A stretch of 64,000 bases of DNA from contig NZ_QMEY01000007.1 of assembly GCF_003315795.1 (NCBI RefSeq), positions 186,001 through 250,000 on the forward strand, given 5' to 3'. The translations under genes and the position numbers were made by a program. Positions 17,013 to 24,321 of this stretch are shown here, piece by piece (position 1 is the first letter of the stretch; every line of letters starts with the position of its first letter). Source of the stretch: Spongiactinospora rosea (GTDB lineage: Bacteria > Actinomycetota > Actinomycetes > Streptosporangiales > Streptosporangiaceae). A model generated the notes under the pieces. The model was not told the origin of the DNA. It saw only the letters and a program-made list of their open reading frames with translations, and did not search any database.

Positions 17013-17423
17013 CTATGCCAGGCTGTGCAGCACTCGCCGGGTCGGGTCGGCCGCCTTCGGGTTACGCAGCCGGTCGGTCACCAGGAAGCCGGGCAGTTCC
17101 CACCCTGCGGCGTGCTCCCGCTCGGTCAGCACGAATGTCCCGCCCTTTGCCGCAGGGTCCCAGCCCGCTGCCAGTGCGCGCGTCACGAGCGCCCGCACGT
17201 CGCGGGGAAGCGGATGGGCGACATCGGTCGTGCAGAATCCCCATGGCGACGGGCCGCTCGTGGACAGCAGGTCCGCCTGCAGGAGACAGCCGTTCTTTCC
17301 GCCACCCCACACCCGCAGGCGAAAGCCTCGGTGACAGTCAGTGGAGCCGGGGATGTGCCGGATATCGGCGGTCCAGGCGAACTCGCGGCCAGGCGTACGC
17401 AGCTTTCGCAATCTGCCCTTCAT
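17013..17423 (-). CDS. Uncharacterised 136-residue protein
   Basis: The ATG at 17423 has a GGAGGG ribosome site 8 bases upstream, and the codon usage is genome-like. The soluble product has no signal peptide or membrane helix. Visible features are WGGGKNGC, a PLPRDVRALVTRAL helix and GWELPGFLVTDRLRNP near the end. I do not recognise the family. It lies 134 bases beyond the old end of the CRISPR array and upstream of nothing obviously related, so its role is unknown. No relation to any Cas protein is apparent. Confidence 0.6.
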   Translation of the reverse strand: MKGRLRKLRTPGREFAWTADIRHIPGSTDCHRGFRLRVWGGGKNGCLLQADLLSTSGPSPWGFCTTDVAHPLPRDVRALVTRALAAGWDPAAKGGTFVLTEREHAAGWELPGFLVTDRLRNPKAADPTRRVLHSLA

Positions 17424-17466
17424 GCCACCGCCCTCCCGACCGGCAGGACCGAGCAGGCCACTTCGG

Positions 17467-17751
17467 TCAGGGATCTTCTATGCCCGAGATCCGGTACTTC
17501 CGCACCTCGGCCGCCTGGATCTGGACGGTCTGGTCTTCGTTCTGTCCCGCGCCGCGAAAGCGCTCGACATCCGTGTCGGACTCCCAGCGCTCGTAGACGT
17601 TGATCCGGCCGGGCTCGACCAGGTCGGCCGACAGCGAGAAGTCATGGCACCCAGGAGCCGCGCGGGCCTGTTCGACGATCTCGGCGCACCCGGCCAGGTA
17701 GGCGTCTCTGGCGTCGGCCGCGACGTACAGCCTCCCGGAAATGATGATCAC
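17467..17751 (-). CDS. Antibiotic-biosynthesis-monooxygenase (ABM) domain protein
   Basis: A 94-residue single-domain protein with the ABM ferredoxin-like pattern: an opening strand (IIISGRLYV), a helix with AGCAEIVEQARAAPGCHDFSL, and the characteristic NVYERWESD strand. Members include YgiN-like quinol monooxygenases and small cofactor-free oxygenases; many are simply uncharacterised stress proteins. It could be a polyketide-tailoring enzyme but no biosynthetic genes are nearby. The gene ends 43 bases downstream of the 136-residue gene's start and is preceded by the HhH gene on the same strand. Confidence 0.75.
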   Translation of the reverse strand: MIIISGRLYVAADARDAYLAGCAEIVEQARAAPGCHDFSLSADLVEPGRINVYERWESDTDVERFRGAGQNEDQTVQIQAAEVRKYRISGIEDP

Positions 17752-17772
17752 GTGATCCCCCGATCCGCTACT

Positions 17773-17988
17773 TCACCCGGCAGCGAAAGCCAGCCCCCTG
17801 GCCGCCAGCTCCTCTTCGAGGATCCGGATCGCCTTGGGACCGACACCATGGATCTTCAGCAGCGCGGCCGGCGTCACCGTGGTGAGCTGATCGAACCGTG
17901 TGTAGCCGTGCAGGGCCAGCTCCCGCCGCGAGACCTTGCCCATCCGCTGCGGGTACTCGGTCTCCTGCGGAACATCTGCGGCGGACAT
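17773..17988 (-). CDS. Small helix-hairpin-helix protein
   Basis: A 71-residue protein; the ATG at 17988 is chosen because GGGAGGG lies just upstream, although the frame stays open further back. The C-terminal half contains a helix-hairpin-helix: LLKIHGVGPKAIRILEEELA, similar to the RNA-polymerase alpha C-terminal domain and to small actinobacterial DNA-binding proteins of this kind. It probably binds DNA non-specifically or pairs with another protein. It precedes the ABM gene by about 20 bases on the same strand, so the two may be co-transcribed. Confidence 0.65.
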   Translation of the reverse strand: MSAADVPQETEYPQRMGKVSRRELALHGYTRFDQLTTVTPAALLKIHGVGPKAIRILEEELAARGLAFAAG

Positions 17989-18073
17989 CCGGCCCTCCCA
18001 TCCATAAACGATCTTGAAGCCCTTCGAGTCTAATCGGCCGCACCGACAATTTCCGGTGCCCCGCGCACAGGCA

Positions 18074-18104
18074 GAGGAGGGCCCCGGGAATCGGGCCCCT
18101 CCTC
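18074..18104 (-). terminator. GC-rich hairpin after the first S1 protease gene
   Basis: GAGGAGGGCCC (18074-18084) pairs with GGGCCCCTCCTC (18093-18104) with a single bulge and an 8-base loop, 16 bases past the protease stop at 18120. There is no run of U, as is common for actinomycete terminators. Confidence 0.6.
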
Positions 18105-18119
18105 GTGATCGTGACACCC

Positions 18120-18881
18120 CTACGGAAGGGGCCCCGTGACGCTCTCGATCCAGGGCCGGTGTGCGGCGGCGTCGGCGTAGATGCCCGCGCCCACCTCGCA
18201 CATGGCGCTCATCCGGTTGAACACGCCGACCAGCTTCCAGGTACCGTCGCTCGGCACCAGCAGCGGGCCGCCGGAGTCACCCCTGCAGGGCCCGGCGAGA
18301 TCATCCGGGTTGCCCGTGCAGAGTTCCCAGCCCGGCTTCACTGGACCGCCGGAGCCACTGCAGACGCTCACCGGTCGTATCGCGGAGTCGAGCTGCTTGA
18401 GCACATCGGAAGGCGAGCAGAACGCCTGCCACGAACTCGTACAACCCCACCCGATGAGCCGGGCCGGGTTCTCTTCCGCGGGGCTCGTGCCGATGCGGAT
18501 GGGCGTGCCGGACACCGGCCGGTCGAGCTTGAGCAGCGCGATATCGCGTACGGCGGTGCCGTCGGGGTGCGGGACGATCTCGGTGACCGCGCGTACCGTG
18601 CCACCGCTGTCCCACCTCAGGCCGCCGACCCGCAGCCGGAGGTCCGCGGGCTGGTCGCCGTCGATGCAGTGACTCGCCGTCACCACCCACGAGGGCGCGA
18701 TGAGGCTACCGCCGCAGAAATGCTTGTACGCGCCGTCCTCCACGGATTGGATGGAGACCATGAACGAATAGGGCGCGGGGGCGTTCGCGCCGCCCACGAT
18801 GGCCTGTGCGGCCGGCGGGCCGGTCAGAACGAGGCCGATGGTCGAGATACAGAAGGCCAGGAATAACCCGAGTCTTCGCAC
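18120..18881 (-). CDS. Secreted S1 (chymotrypsin-fold) serine protease, paralogue 1
   Basis: A 253-residue protein from a GTG at 18881. The signal peptide ends PPAAQA and the next residues are IVGG, the mature N-terminus of active S1 proteases. The catalytic triad is His71 (TASHC), Asp113 (RDIALLK) and Ser203 (GDSGGP). By alignment to chymotrypsin numbering, position 189 is Gly (AGPCRGDS), so trypsin-like cleavage after Arg/Lys is not predicted. It shares a 17-base upstream element with paralogue 3. It is exported by Sec and acts outside the cell. Confidence 0.92.
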   Translation of the reverse strand: MRRLGLFLAFCISTIGLVLTGPPAAQAIVGGANAPAPYSFMVSIQSVEDGAYKHFCGGSLIAPSWVVTASHCIDGDQPADLRLRVGGLRWDSGGTVRAVTEIVPHPDGTAVRDIALLKLDRPVSGTPIRIGTSPAEENPARLIGWGCTSSWQAFCSPSDVLKQLDSAIRPVSVCSGSGGPVKPGWELCTGNPDDLAGPCRGDSGGPLLVPSDGTWKLVGVFNRMSAMCEVGAGIYADAAAHRPWIESVTGPLP

Positions 18882-18939
18882 GCGGTCACTTCTTTCATGT
18901 CGGAGGGTCGTGGTGGCGGGATCGATCCGCCAGGTAGGA

Positions 18940-18956
18940 CTTCACAACCACAAAAG
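18940..18956 (-). promoter_or_regulatory. Conserved upstream element of protease paralogue 1
   Basis: CTTCACAACCACAAAAG on the plus strand (read as CTTTTGTGGTTGTGAAG from the gene) begins 59 bases upstream of the protease start. The identical 17 bases occur at 21957-21973, again 59 bases upstream of paralogue 3. It is probably part of the promoter or a binding site for a shared regulator. Confidence 0.6.
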
Positions 18957-19063
18957 AACTGCGCGAACGACTCTTCACTGATCAGGTGTCCGGCGGACAG
19001 GCCATAAACTGCTCAGTTTCTGTCCGCAACGGGCGCAGGGGCAGGGCCAGCCGGTTCCGAAGT

Positions 19064-19525
19064 TCATCGGAGCGGGATGTCGGTTCCGCTCTCGCTTTCC
19101 GGCCGAGGTCCGAAGATGCGCCGGTCGGCTTCGGTGATGGCGACGTCGTTGATGCTCGCCTCACGGCGGCTCATCAAGCCGTGCTCGTCGAACTCCCACA
19201 TCTCGTTACCGTGGCTGCGCCACCATTGACCGTCGGCGTCGTGCCATTCGTATTGGAACCGGACGGCGATGCGGTCCTCGGAATAGGCCCAGAGGCTCTT
19301 GCGCAGCGCGTAGTCCAGTTCGCGCGCCCATTTCGCGGTCAGGAAGGCGACGATCGCCTCCCGGCCCTCGATGAACTGATCCCGGTTCCGCCACACGGAG
19401 TCGGTCGTGTAGGCCATGGCCACGCGCCGGGGATCGCGGGTGTTCCAGGCGTCCTCGGCGGCCTGGACCTTCCGCAACGCGGTGTCCCAGGTGAAGGGCG
19501 GGAAGGGCGGACGTTCTTCGGGCAT
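19064..19525 (-). CDS. DUF1348 / SnoaL-like protein
   Basis: A 153-residue protein of the NTF2 superfamily, recognised as DUF1348 by AEDAWNTRDPRRVAMAYT, the NRDQFIEGREAIVAFL stretch and the terminal ADRRIFGPRP. The ATG at 19525 is chosen because GGGAG lies 5 bases upstream; a GTG sits one codon earlier. The fold provides a conical pocket for small hydrophobic ligands or catalysis, but function is unknown. It is divergent from a TetR gene with two near-identical palindromes in the gap, so it is very likely TetR-regulated. Confidence 0.85.
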   Translation of the reverse strand: MPEERPPFPPFTWDTALRKVQAAEDAWNTRDPRRVAMAYTTDSVWRNRDQFIEGREAIVAFLTAKWARELDYALRKSLWAYSEDRIAVRFQYEWHDADGQWWRSHGNEMWEFDEHGLMSRREASINDVAITEADRRIFGPRPESESGTDIPLR

Positions 19526-19539
19526 CACGACTCCCTATT

Positions 19540-19591
19540 GAGAACGAACGTTCTCCAGTTATGTCCACTACCCTAGAGAACGCACGTTCTC
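19540..19591. promoter_or_regulatory. Twin palindromic operators between DUF1348 and TetR genes
   Basis: Two 16-base perfect palindromes, GAGAACG-AA-CGTTCTC (19540-19555) and GAGAACG-CA-CGTTCTC (19576-19591), are identical except for the central base. Their centres are 36 bases apart. One sits by each divergent start, as expected for TetR control of both genes. Confidence 0.8.
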
Positions 19592-19609
19592 AACGTCAAG
19601 GAGGCCCGC

Positions 19610-20209
19610 GTGCCCGCCCCGATCACCGAAGAGCAGGAACGCCGGGATCGCGAAGCGCTCCTTGCGGCGGCGGAGGCGCTGTTCTATGCGCAGGGCGTCC
19701 AGGCCGTGGGAATGGATCAGATCCGGACGGCGTCCGGCCTGCCGCTGAAGCGGATCTATCGGCTGTTCGCCACCAAAGAAGACCTGGTGGTCGGCGTACT
19801 CCGGCGCCGGGACCAGCACTGGCGAGCACGTTTGTCCGCCTACGTGGACCAGGTCGCCGAACCACGCGCGCGGCTGCTCGCCGTCTTCGACTGGCTGGCC
19901 GGCTGGTTCGCCGAAACCGGCTTTCGCGGCTGCGCCTGGATCAACGTACACGGCGAACTCGGTTCCACCTCAGCGCCGATCGCGGCCGAGGTCCGGGCGC
20001 ACAAGCAGGCGTTCCACGACCAGATCCACGCCTGGGCGCGCGCCGCCGGGCTGCCGGACTCCGAGCCGGTCGCCCTGCTCGCCGAAGGGGCCATCGTCAC
20101 CGCCGGAATCACCGGCGACCCCGCCCACGCCCGGCACGCGCGCGCCGCAGTCGAAAAATTCCTCACAAACCCTGAATCGCCGAGCGCTTTCAGGAAAGCG
20201 GCCCGGTGA
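19610..20209 (+). CDS. TetR family transcriptional regulator
   Basis: A 199-residue regulator from a GTG at 19610 with GGAGG upstream. The N-terminal helix-turn-helix includes GLPLKRIYRLFATKEDLV. The C-terminal region (CAWINVHGEL) resembles YcdC/TetR_C-type sensors of electrophiles or aldehydes, but this is a weak hint. It probably binds the twin palindromes and controls the DUF1348 gene. Its 3' end overlaps the convergent protease 2 gene by 20 bases. Confidence 0.88.
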   Translation: MPAPITEEQERRDREALLAAAEALFYAQGVQAVGMDQIRTASGLPLKRIYRLFATKEDLVVGVLRRRDQHWRARLSAYVDQVAEPRARLLAVFDWLAGWFAETGFRGCAWINVHGELGSTSAPIAAEVRAHKQAFHDQIHAWARAAGLPDSEPVALLAEGAIVTAGITGDPAHARHARAAVEKFLTNPESPSAFRKAAR

Positions 20210-20954
20210 TGCTTTCTATCCAGGTGCGGTGGGCGGGGACATCGGTGTAGATGCCCTTGTACTCCTGGCAGAAGGTGTCGTACATCCGGCTGAACGCGCC
20301 GAGCAGCCGCCAGGTGCCATTACCGCCAGGAACGAGCAGCGGCCCGCCGGAATCGTTCTTACAAGGCCCGGCCTGGGTCTCCGGATTTCCGGTGCAGATC
20401 TCGGAGGCGGGATCGATCGGGTTCTCCGCGGCGGCGCAGTCGCTCGCCGGCCGCACCGTGGAGTTCAGCCGCTGGAGCACTTCGGGAGGCGAGCAGAACG
20501 CCTGCCCCGGACTCGTGCAGCCCCAGCCGATGAGCCGGACCGTGCTCCCCTGGGCCGGACGGGTGCCGATTCGGACCGGGACATTCGCCAGCGGCCGATC
20601 GAGCTTCAGCAATGCCAGGTCATGCGCGTTCGGCGCGCCGCCCGGATACAGGACGACCTGGCTGACTCCGCGGGTACTGCCGCCGCTGTCCCAGTCCAGG
20701 CTGCCGATCCGGAGGGTGAGGTCTTGCGGCGCGTTCTCGTACTTCGCGACGCAATGGTAGGCGGTGACGACCCACGACGGCGCGACAAGACTGCCGCCGC
20801 AGAAATGTTCGCCACCGCTCTGCAGGGAGGTCATGAATGAATAGGGGCTCGTCGCGTCCTGCCCGCCGATGATGGCCTGTGCCGGCATGGCGCCGCCGAG
20901 TAAGACGGCGAGCGCGGAGACACAGACCGCGATGGCAAGCCTGAGTTTTCGCAT
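20190..20954 (-). CDS. Secreted S1 serine protease, paralogue 2 (Asn at position 193)
   Basis: A 254-residue protein. I chose the ATG at 20954, which gives a compact signal peptide ending in PAQA followed directly by IIGG; a longer in-frame start at 21104 would bury the signal. The triad is His67, Asp112 and Ser202. The oxyanion-hole region reads CKNDSGGP, so the usual Gly193 is Asn200 here, unlike its two paralogues. Position 189 is Gly. The upstream region lacks the element shared by paralogues 1 and 3 and instead has a tandem 10-base repeat. Confidence 0.9.
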   Translation of the reverse strand: MRKLRLAIAVCVSALAVLLGGAMPAQAIIGGQDATSPYSFMTSLQSGGEHFCGGSLVAPSWVVTAYHCVAKYENAPQDLTLRIGSLDWDSGGSTRGVSQVVLYPGGAPNAHDLALLKLDRPLANVPVRIGTRPAQGSTVRLIGWGCTSPGQAFCSPPEVLQRLNSTVRPASDCAAAENPIDPASEICTGNPETQAGPCKNDSGGPLLVPGGNGTWRLLGAFSRMYDTFCQEYKGIYTDVPAHRTWIESITGPLS

Positions 20955-20980
20955 GACACCTTCTTCTTCCGATGAATTCC

Positions 20981-21017
20981 GTGGACTGTCGTGGACTGTC
21001 GTGGACTGTCGTGGACC
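20981..21017 (-). repeat. Tandem 10-base repeat upstream of protease 2
   Basis: Three perfect copies of GTGGACTGTC followed by a partial fourth (GTGGACC) lie 27 to 63 bases upstream of the protease start. The position is that of a promoter or operator. The repeat may also be simple slippage. Confidence 0.75.
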
Positions 21018-21136
21018 TTCGAGGTCTTCCGGCATTCGGGAGAGGGGGCCCGGCCACCGGCCGCTGGGGGCCGGCCAGGGCGGCCGGCGGCCGAGCCCGT
21101 CCATGGGGGAAAGAAAAGCGAAGGTGGCCTGGAAGG

Positions 21137-21898
21137 CTAGGGAAGCGGGCCCGTGATGCTTTCGATCCAGGGCCGGTGGGCGGGCACGTCGGCGTAAATC
21201 CCGGGGCCCTGGTCGCAGTACAGGGCCATCCGGTTGAACGCGCCGAGCAGCAGCCAGGCGTCACCGCTCGGGGCCAGCAGCGGCCCGCCGGAGTCGCCCC
21301 GGCACGGGCCGGCCTTGGTGTCCGGGTTGCCGGTGCAGACCTCCCAGACCGGATCGATCGGCCCGGCACCGGAGGCGCAGACACTGGACGACCGGATCTG
21401 TGAGTCGAGTTCCTGAAGTACGTCGGGCGGCGAGCAGGGCAGGCCCATCGTCGGAGTGGTGCATCCCCAGCCGATGAGCCGGGCCGGGCTCCCCTCGGCC
21501 GGACGCGTCCCGATCCGGATCGGCGCGCCACTCGCGGGCTCGTCCAGCTTGAGCAGCGCGATGTCGTACGTCTCCTCGCCCGCCGGATGCGGCACGATCT
21601 GGCTGACCCCGCGCGTCTCTCCGCCACTGTCGGTGTCCAGGCTGCCGATCCGCAGGTCGACGTCCGCAGGCTCGTCGCCCCGGACGCAGTGCGCCGCCGT
21701 CACGACCCACGTGGGCGTGATGAGACTGCCGCCACAGAAGTGGCCGTCCACCTCATTCTGGAGCGACACCATGAAGGAATAGGGATTGGCCGCATCCTGC
21801 CCGCCGATGATCGCCTGGGCCGGCAAGGCGGCACTCAGCGCGACGGCGAACGCGGAGATGCATAAGGTCACGAACAGCGCGAGTCTACGCATCGGCAT
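21137..21898 (-). CDS. Secreted S1 serine protease, paralogue 3
   Basis: A 253-residue protein. The start is set at the ATG at 21898 because the shared upstream element then lies 59 bases away, exactly as in paralogue 1. The signal peptide ends LPAQA and is followed directly by IIGG. The triad is His70, Asp112 and Ser203 with a standard GDSGGP. Position 189 is Gly. It is very close to paralogues 1 and 2 in length and in the CTGNPD...AGPC segment, so the three arose by duplication. Exported and extracellular. Confidence 0.92.
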   Translation of the reverse strand: MPMRRLALFVTLCISAFAVALSAALPAQAIIGGQDAANPYSFMVSLQNEVDGHFCGGSLITPTWVVTAAHCVRGDEPADVDLRIGSLDTDSGGETRGVSQIVPHPAGEETYDIALLKLDEPASGAPIRIGTRPAEGSPARLIGWGCTTPTMGLPCSPPDVLQELDSQIRSSSVCASGAGPIDPVWEVCTGNPDTKAGPCRGDSGGPLLAPSGDAWLLLGAFNRMALYCDQGPGIYADVPAHRPWIESITGPLP

Positions 21899-22372
21899 CG
21901 TCTTTCGTGTCGGGGACATGGCAGGACCAGACCGGCCGGTCGTACGTCCTGTGGATCTTCACAACCACAAAAGCTCCGCACCGAGAATCCTTCATCAGAT
22001 GGGCGCCAAAGGACAGTCCATTTCGCTGTTCATTTTCTGACCACATCCCCGGGGCGGCGACCGAGAGCAACGACCTGAATTGTGCTGCGATCAGATCGCG
22101 CAATATCGCGGCCCAACCCTGAATTCGGGGTAGCGCCTCTGCCACCTGCGATGACGGTTCGATATCAGATAGGGATGCCGAAGGCGTTAACGCCACGACA
22201 ACGCTCTGTGACAGCTCTCGGATATGCAAGTCATCAGACACAACCCAGCGAAACCCTCAGAATGGTCACTCTGAGTGAATCGGTGGCGGTGAACGGCGCA
22301 CGAGAGGAAGGATGAGAGAACAAGGGGAGAGCCTGCGGCCCCACCCGCCTTCGGCGAGAGGTACATCGCGAC
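21899..22372. other. Intergenic region between protease 3 and the XRE gene
   Basis: About 470 bases with no convincing gene. The left side carries the protease 3 promoter, including the 17-base element at 21957-21973. The right side should hold the promoter of the rightward XRE gene. Short open frames here have poor codon usage and no ribosome sites. I see no repeat or RNA gene. Confidence 0.5.
21957..21973 (-). promoter_or_regulatory. Conserved upstream element of protease paralogue 3
   Basis: Identical over 17 bases to the element at 18940-18956 and at the same 59-base distance from the start codon. The bases around the start (TCTTTC.TGTCGG) are also conserved between the two genes, so the whole promoter and 5' leader was probably duplicated. 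Confidence 0.6.
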
Positions 22373-23614
22373 ATGTCCGCAGATTCCACCGATTCCATCG
22401 ATTCCACCGATCCTGCGGCCAACGAATTCGGCGCCCGCCTGCGCGAACTACGCGAGGCTCCCCCGTACTGGTCCCGATCCGACCTCGCCCGCCGTATCCG
22501 CGAGGCCGCGCATCCCGGCGACGAGATCCCCCACGTCGCAAGCCTGGTCGCCTCGATCAAGCAATGGGAGAGCGGGCAGCACATGCCGGGACGCAAGTAC
22601 CGCCCCCTGCTCGCCCGCGCCCTCGGCGTCTCAGTACCGGACCTGTTCGGCACCGCTCCGGGCACCGATTCCGTAATGGACGACGAATTGGACGCACTCG
22701 AACTCGCCCGGAGGGTCGCGGCCAGTGATGTCGGTGCCGACACCCTCGACCGGCTCGAAGCGGCATTCGACGACCTCGCCACCGCCTATCAGGGGACGCC
22801 GCCGGGCGTACTGCTGGACCGCACCCGCCGGCATCTCGGCTACGTGGGGCGGCTGCTCGACGGCCACAAGACCCGCAAGACACTGGCCGAGCACCGGCGG
22901 CTCGTGGTGGCGGGCGGCTGGCTATCGCTCCTCGCGGCGACCTGCCACATTGACCTGGATCAGCGTGCCGCCGGGGCCGCGCGCCTGCGTACCGCCGCGC
23001 GGCTCGCGCGCGAGGCCGACCATGCGGAACTCGCGGCCTGGTGCCTGGAGACCCGGGCGTGGCAGGCGCTGACCCACGCGGACCACCGCGGTGCCCTCGC
23101 CCTGGCCCAGGCCGCGCGGGAGGCCGCGCCGCGCGGAAGTTCGGCCTATGTTCAGGCGACCGCCCAGGAGGGCCGCGTGTGGGCACGTCTCGGGGATGGG
23201 CCGCAGACCCGGAACGCCCTCACACGCGTCGCGCGGCTCGTCTCCCCGATGCCCGTACCGGACCGGCCCGAGCATCACTACCGGTACGACCCGGCCAAAA
23301 GCGACGCATACACCGCGACCACCCTGGCTTGGGTGGGCGACCCGGCCGCGGTGGAGTACGCCCGGGAGGTCTTGGCCCGGCTGGAGCACCGGCCACGGCG
23401 CGCGGCGTCCGCCCGTCTTGATCTCGCATTGGCCCTGCTCGCCACCGACGAGCCCGACGAGGCCGTGGCGGTCACCATGGAATCGATGGCGAGCGGCCGT
23501 CTCGTGCCGTCGAACCACTGGCGTGCCGCGGAGATCATCGCCGCCGTGGAGGCCCGGCGGCTCGCGAGCGCGGCCGAACTCCGCGACGCCTACCGGGAGT
23601 TCTGCGGGCGGTGA
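22373..23614 (+). CDS. XRE-type helix-turn-helix regulator with TPR-like region
   Basis: A 413-residue protein. An N-terminal XRE/Cro-like helix-turn-helix (about residues 18-85: FGARLRELREA, the SIKQWESG recognition region) is followed by an Ala/Arg-rich helical region with repeated 34-residue-like units (about 150-410) typical of TPR-bearing actinomycete regulators such as the NsdA group. The first codons are a short Ser/Thr/Asp/Ile repeat (DSTDSIDSTD) from a near-perfect GATTCCAC/ATC repeat. It may regulate development or secondary metabolism and sense a peptide or protein partner; no target is obvious nearby. Confidence 0.8.
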   Translation: MSADSTDSIDSTDPAANEFGARLRELREAPPYWSRSDLARRIREAAHPGDEIPHVASLVASIKQWESGQHMPGRKYRPLLARALGVSVPDLFGTAPGTDSVMDDELDALELARRVAASDVGADTLDRLEAAFDDLATAYQGTPPGVLLDRTRRHLGYVGRLLDGHKTRKTLAEHRRLVVAGGWLSLLAATCHIDLDQRAAGAARLRTAARLAREADHAELAAWCLETRAWQALTHADHRGALALAQAAREAAPRGSSAYVQATAQEGRVWARLGDGPQTRNALTRVARLVSPMPVPDRPEHHYRYDPAKSDAYTATTLAWVGDPAAVEYAREVLARLEHRPRRAASARLDLALALLATDEPDEAVAVTMESMASGRLVPSNHWRAAEIIAAVEARRLASAAELRDAYREFCGR

Positions 23615-23650
23615 CCGCCCCGCACCCTACTGTCAAGGTCAGGGTCAGGG

Positions 23651-24025
23651 TCAGGGCTCGGTGATGGAGAAGGTGTTGCCGTCGGGGTCGCGGAAAGCGA
23701 ACATCGGTGGCACGCCGGGCCACGCGATGATCTCGTCGGCGTCGACGCCGGCGCCGGTGAGCGCCGCGTGCGCCGCCGCCGCGTCGTCGGTGGTGAAGCG
23801 GATGATGATCGAGCCGCGGGTGACGTCGCCGGTGGCCTTGTCCAGAGTCACGACGACATCGTCACTGCCGGGCGCCAGTTCGATCCACCGGCCGGTCGGG
23901 ATCGGCATGTCGCGCACCACGGTGAAGCCGAGCGTGTCGACGAAGAACCGCAGCGCCTGGTCCTGATCGTTGACCGGCACGCTCACGGTCCGGATGCCGG
24001 TGATGACCTTCGCCGACGCGCTCAT
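23651..24025 (-). CDS. Glyoxalase/VOC family protein
   Basis: A 124-residue single VOC module: the opening strand is IRTVSVPVNDQDQALRFF, the middle GRWIELAPG, and the end FAFRDPDGNTFSITEP. VOC proteins include glyoxalase, dioxygenases and drug-binding resistance proteins; here it is one module, so it probably forms a dimer. Its ATG overlaps the DUF1905 stop (ATGA), so it is the third gene of a coupled operon led by the ArsR-SRPBCC gene. Confidence 0.85.
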   Translation of the reverse strand: MSASAKVITGIRTVSVPVNDQDQALRFFVDTLGFTVVRDMPIPTGRWIELAPGSDDVVVTLDKATGDVTRGSIIIRFTTDDAAAAHAALTGAGVDADEIIAWPGVPPMFAFRDPDGNTFSITEP

Positions 24026-24321
24026 CGGGCGATCCGCTCGTCGAGGGTGACGGTGACGGTGTCGCCGGCCTGCTTGCCGATGCGGGCGCGGGTGTCGGCG
24101 GTGAACGCGAGCTTGTGCGTGCCGTCCCCGAGCGCCATGAACGAACCCTGGAAGGGCTCGCCATCGACCCGGCCCCGAACCTTCACCAGGCCACGAGTGC
24201 CGAAGAACTCGGCGGAGCCGGGCATCACGACATAGGTCCAGCCGCCCTTGCACGGGCTCTTGCGCAGCGTCGTGGTGAAGGTCTTGTCCAGTTTCGTATC
24301 GGTGTTGTGTAGGGCGGTCAT
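24022..24321 (-). CDS. DUF1905 domain protein
   Basis: A 99-residue protein with the DUF1905 beta-rich pattern: GGWTYVVMPGSAEFFGTRG, VKVRGRVDGEPFQGS and a final GDTVTVTLDERI. The biochemical function of this domain is unknown; it often occurs beside YdeI/OmpD-associated or SRPBCC proteins. It is coupled on both sides by ATGA overlaps: its start overlaps the ArsR-SRPBCC stop, and its stop overlaps the VOC start. Confidence 0.82.
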   Translation of the reverse strand: MTALHNTDTKLDKTFTTTLRKSPCKGGWTYVVMPGSAEFFGTRGLVKVRGRVDGEPFQGSFMALGDGTHKLAFTADTRARIGKQAGDTVTVTLDERIAR

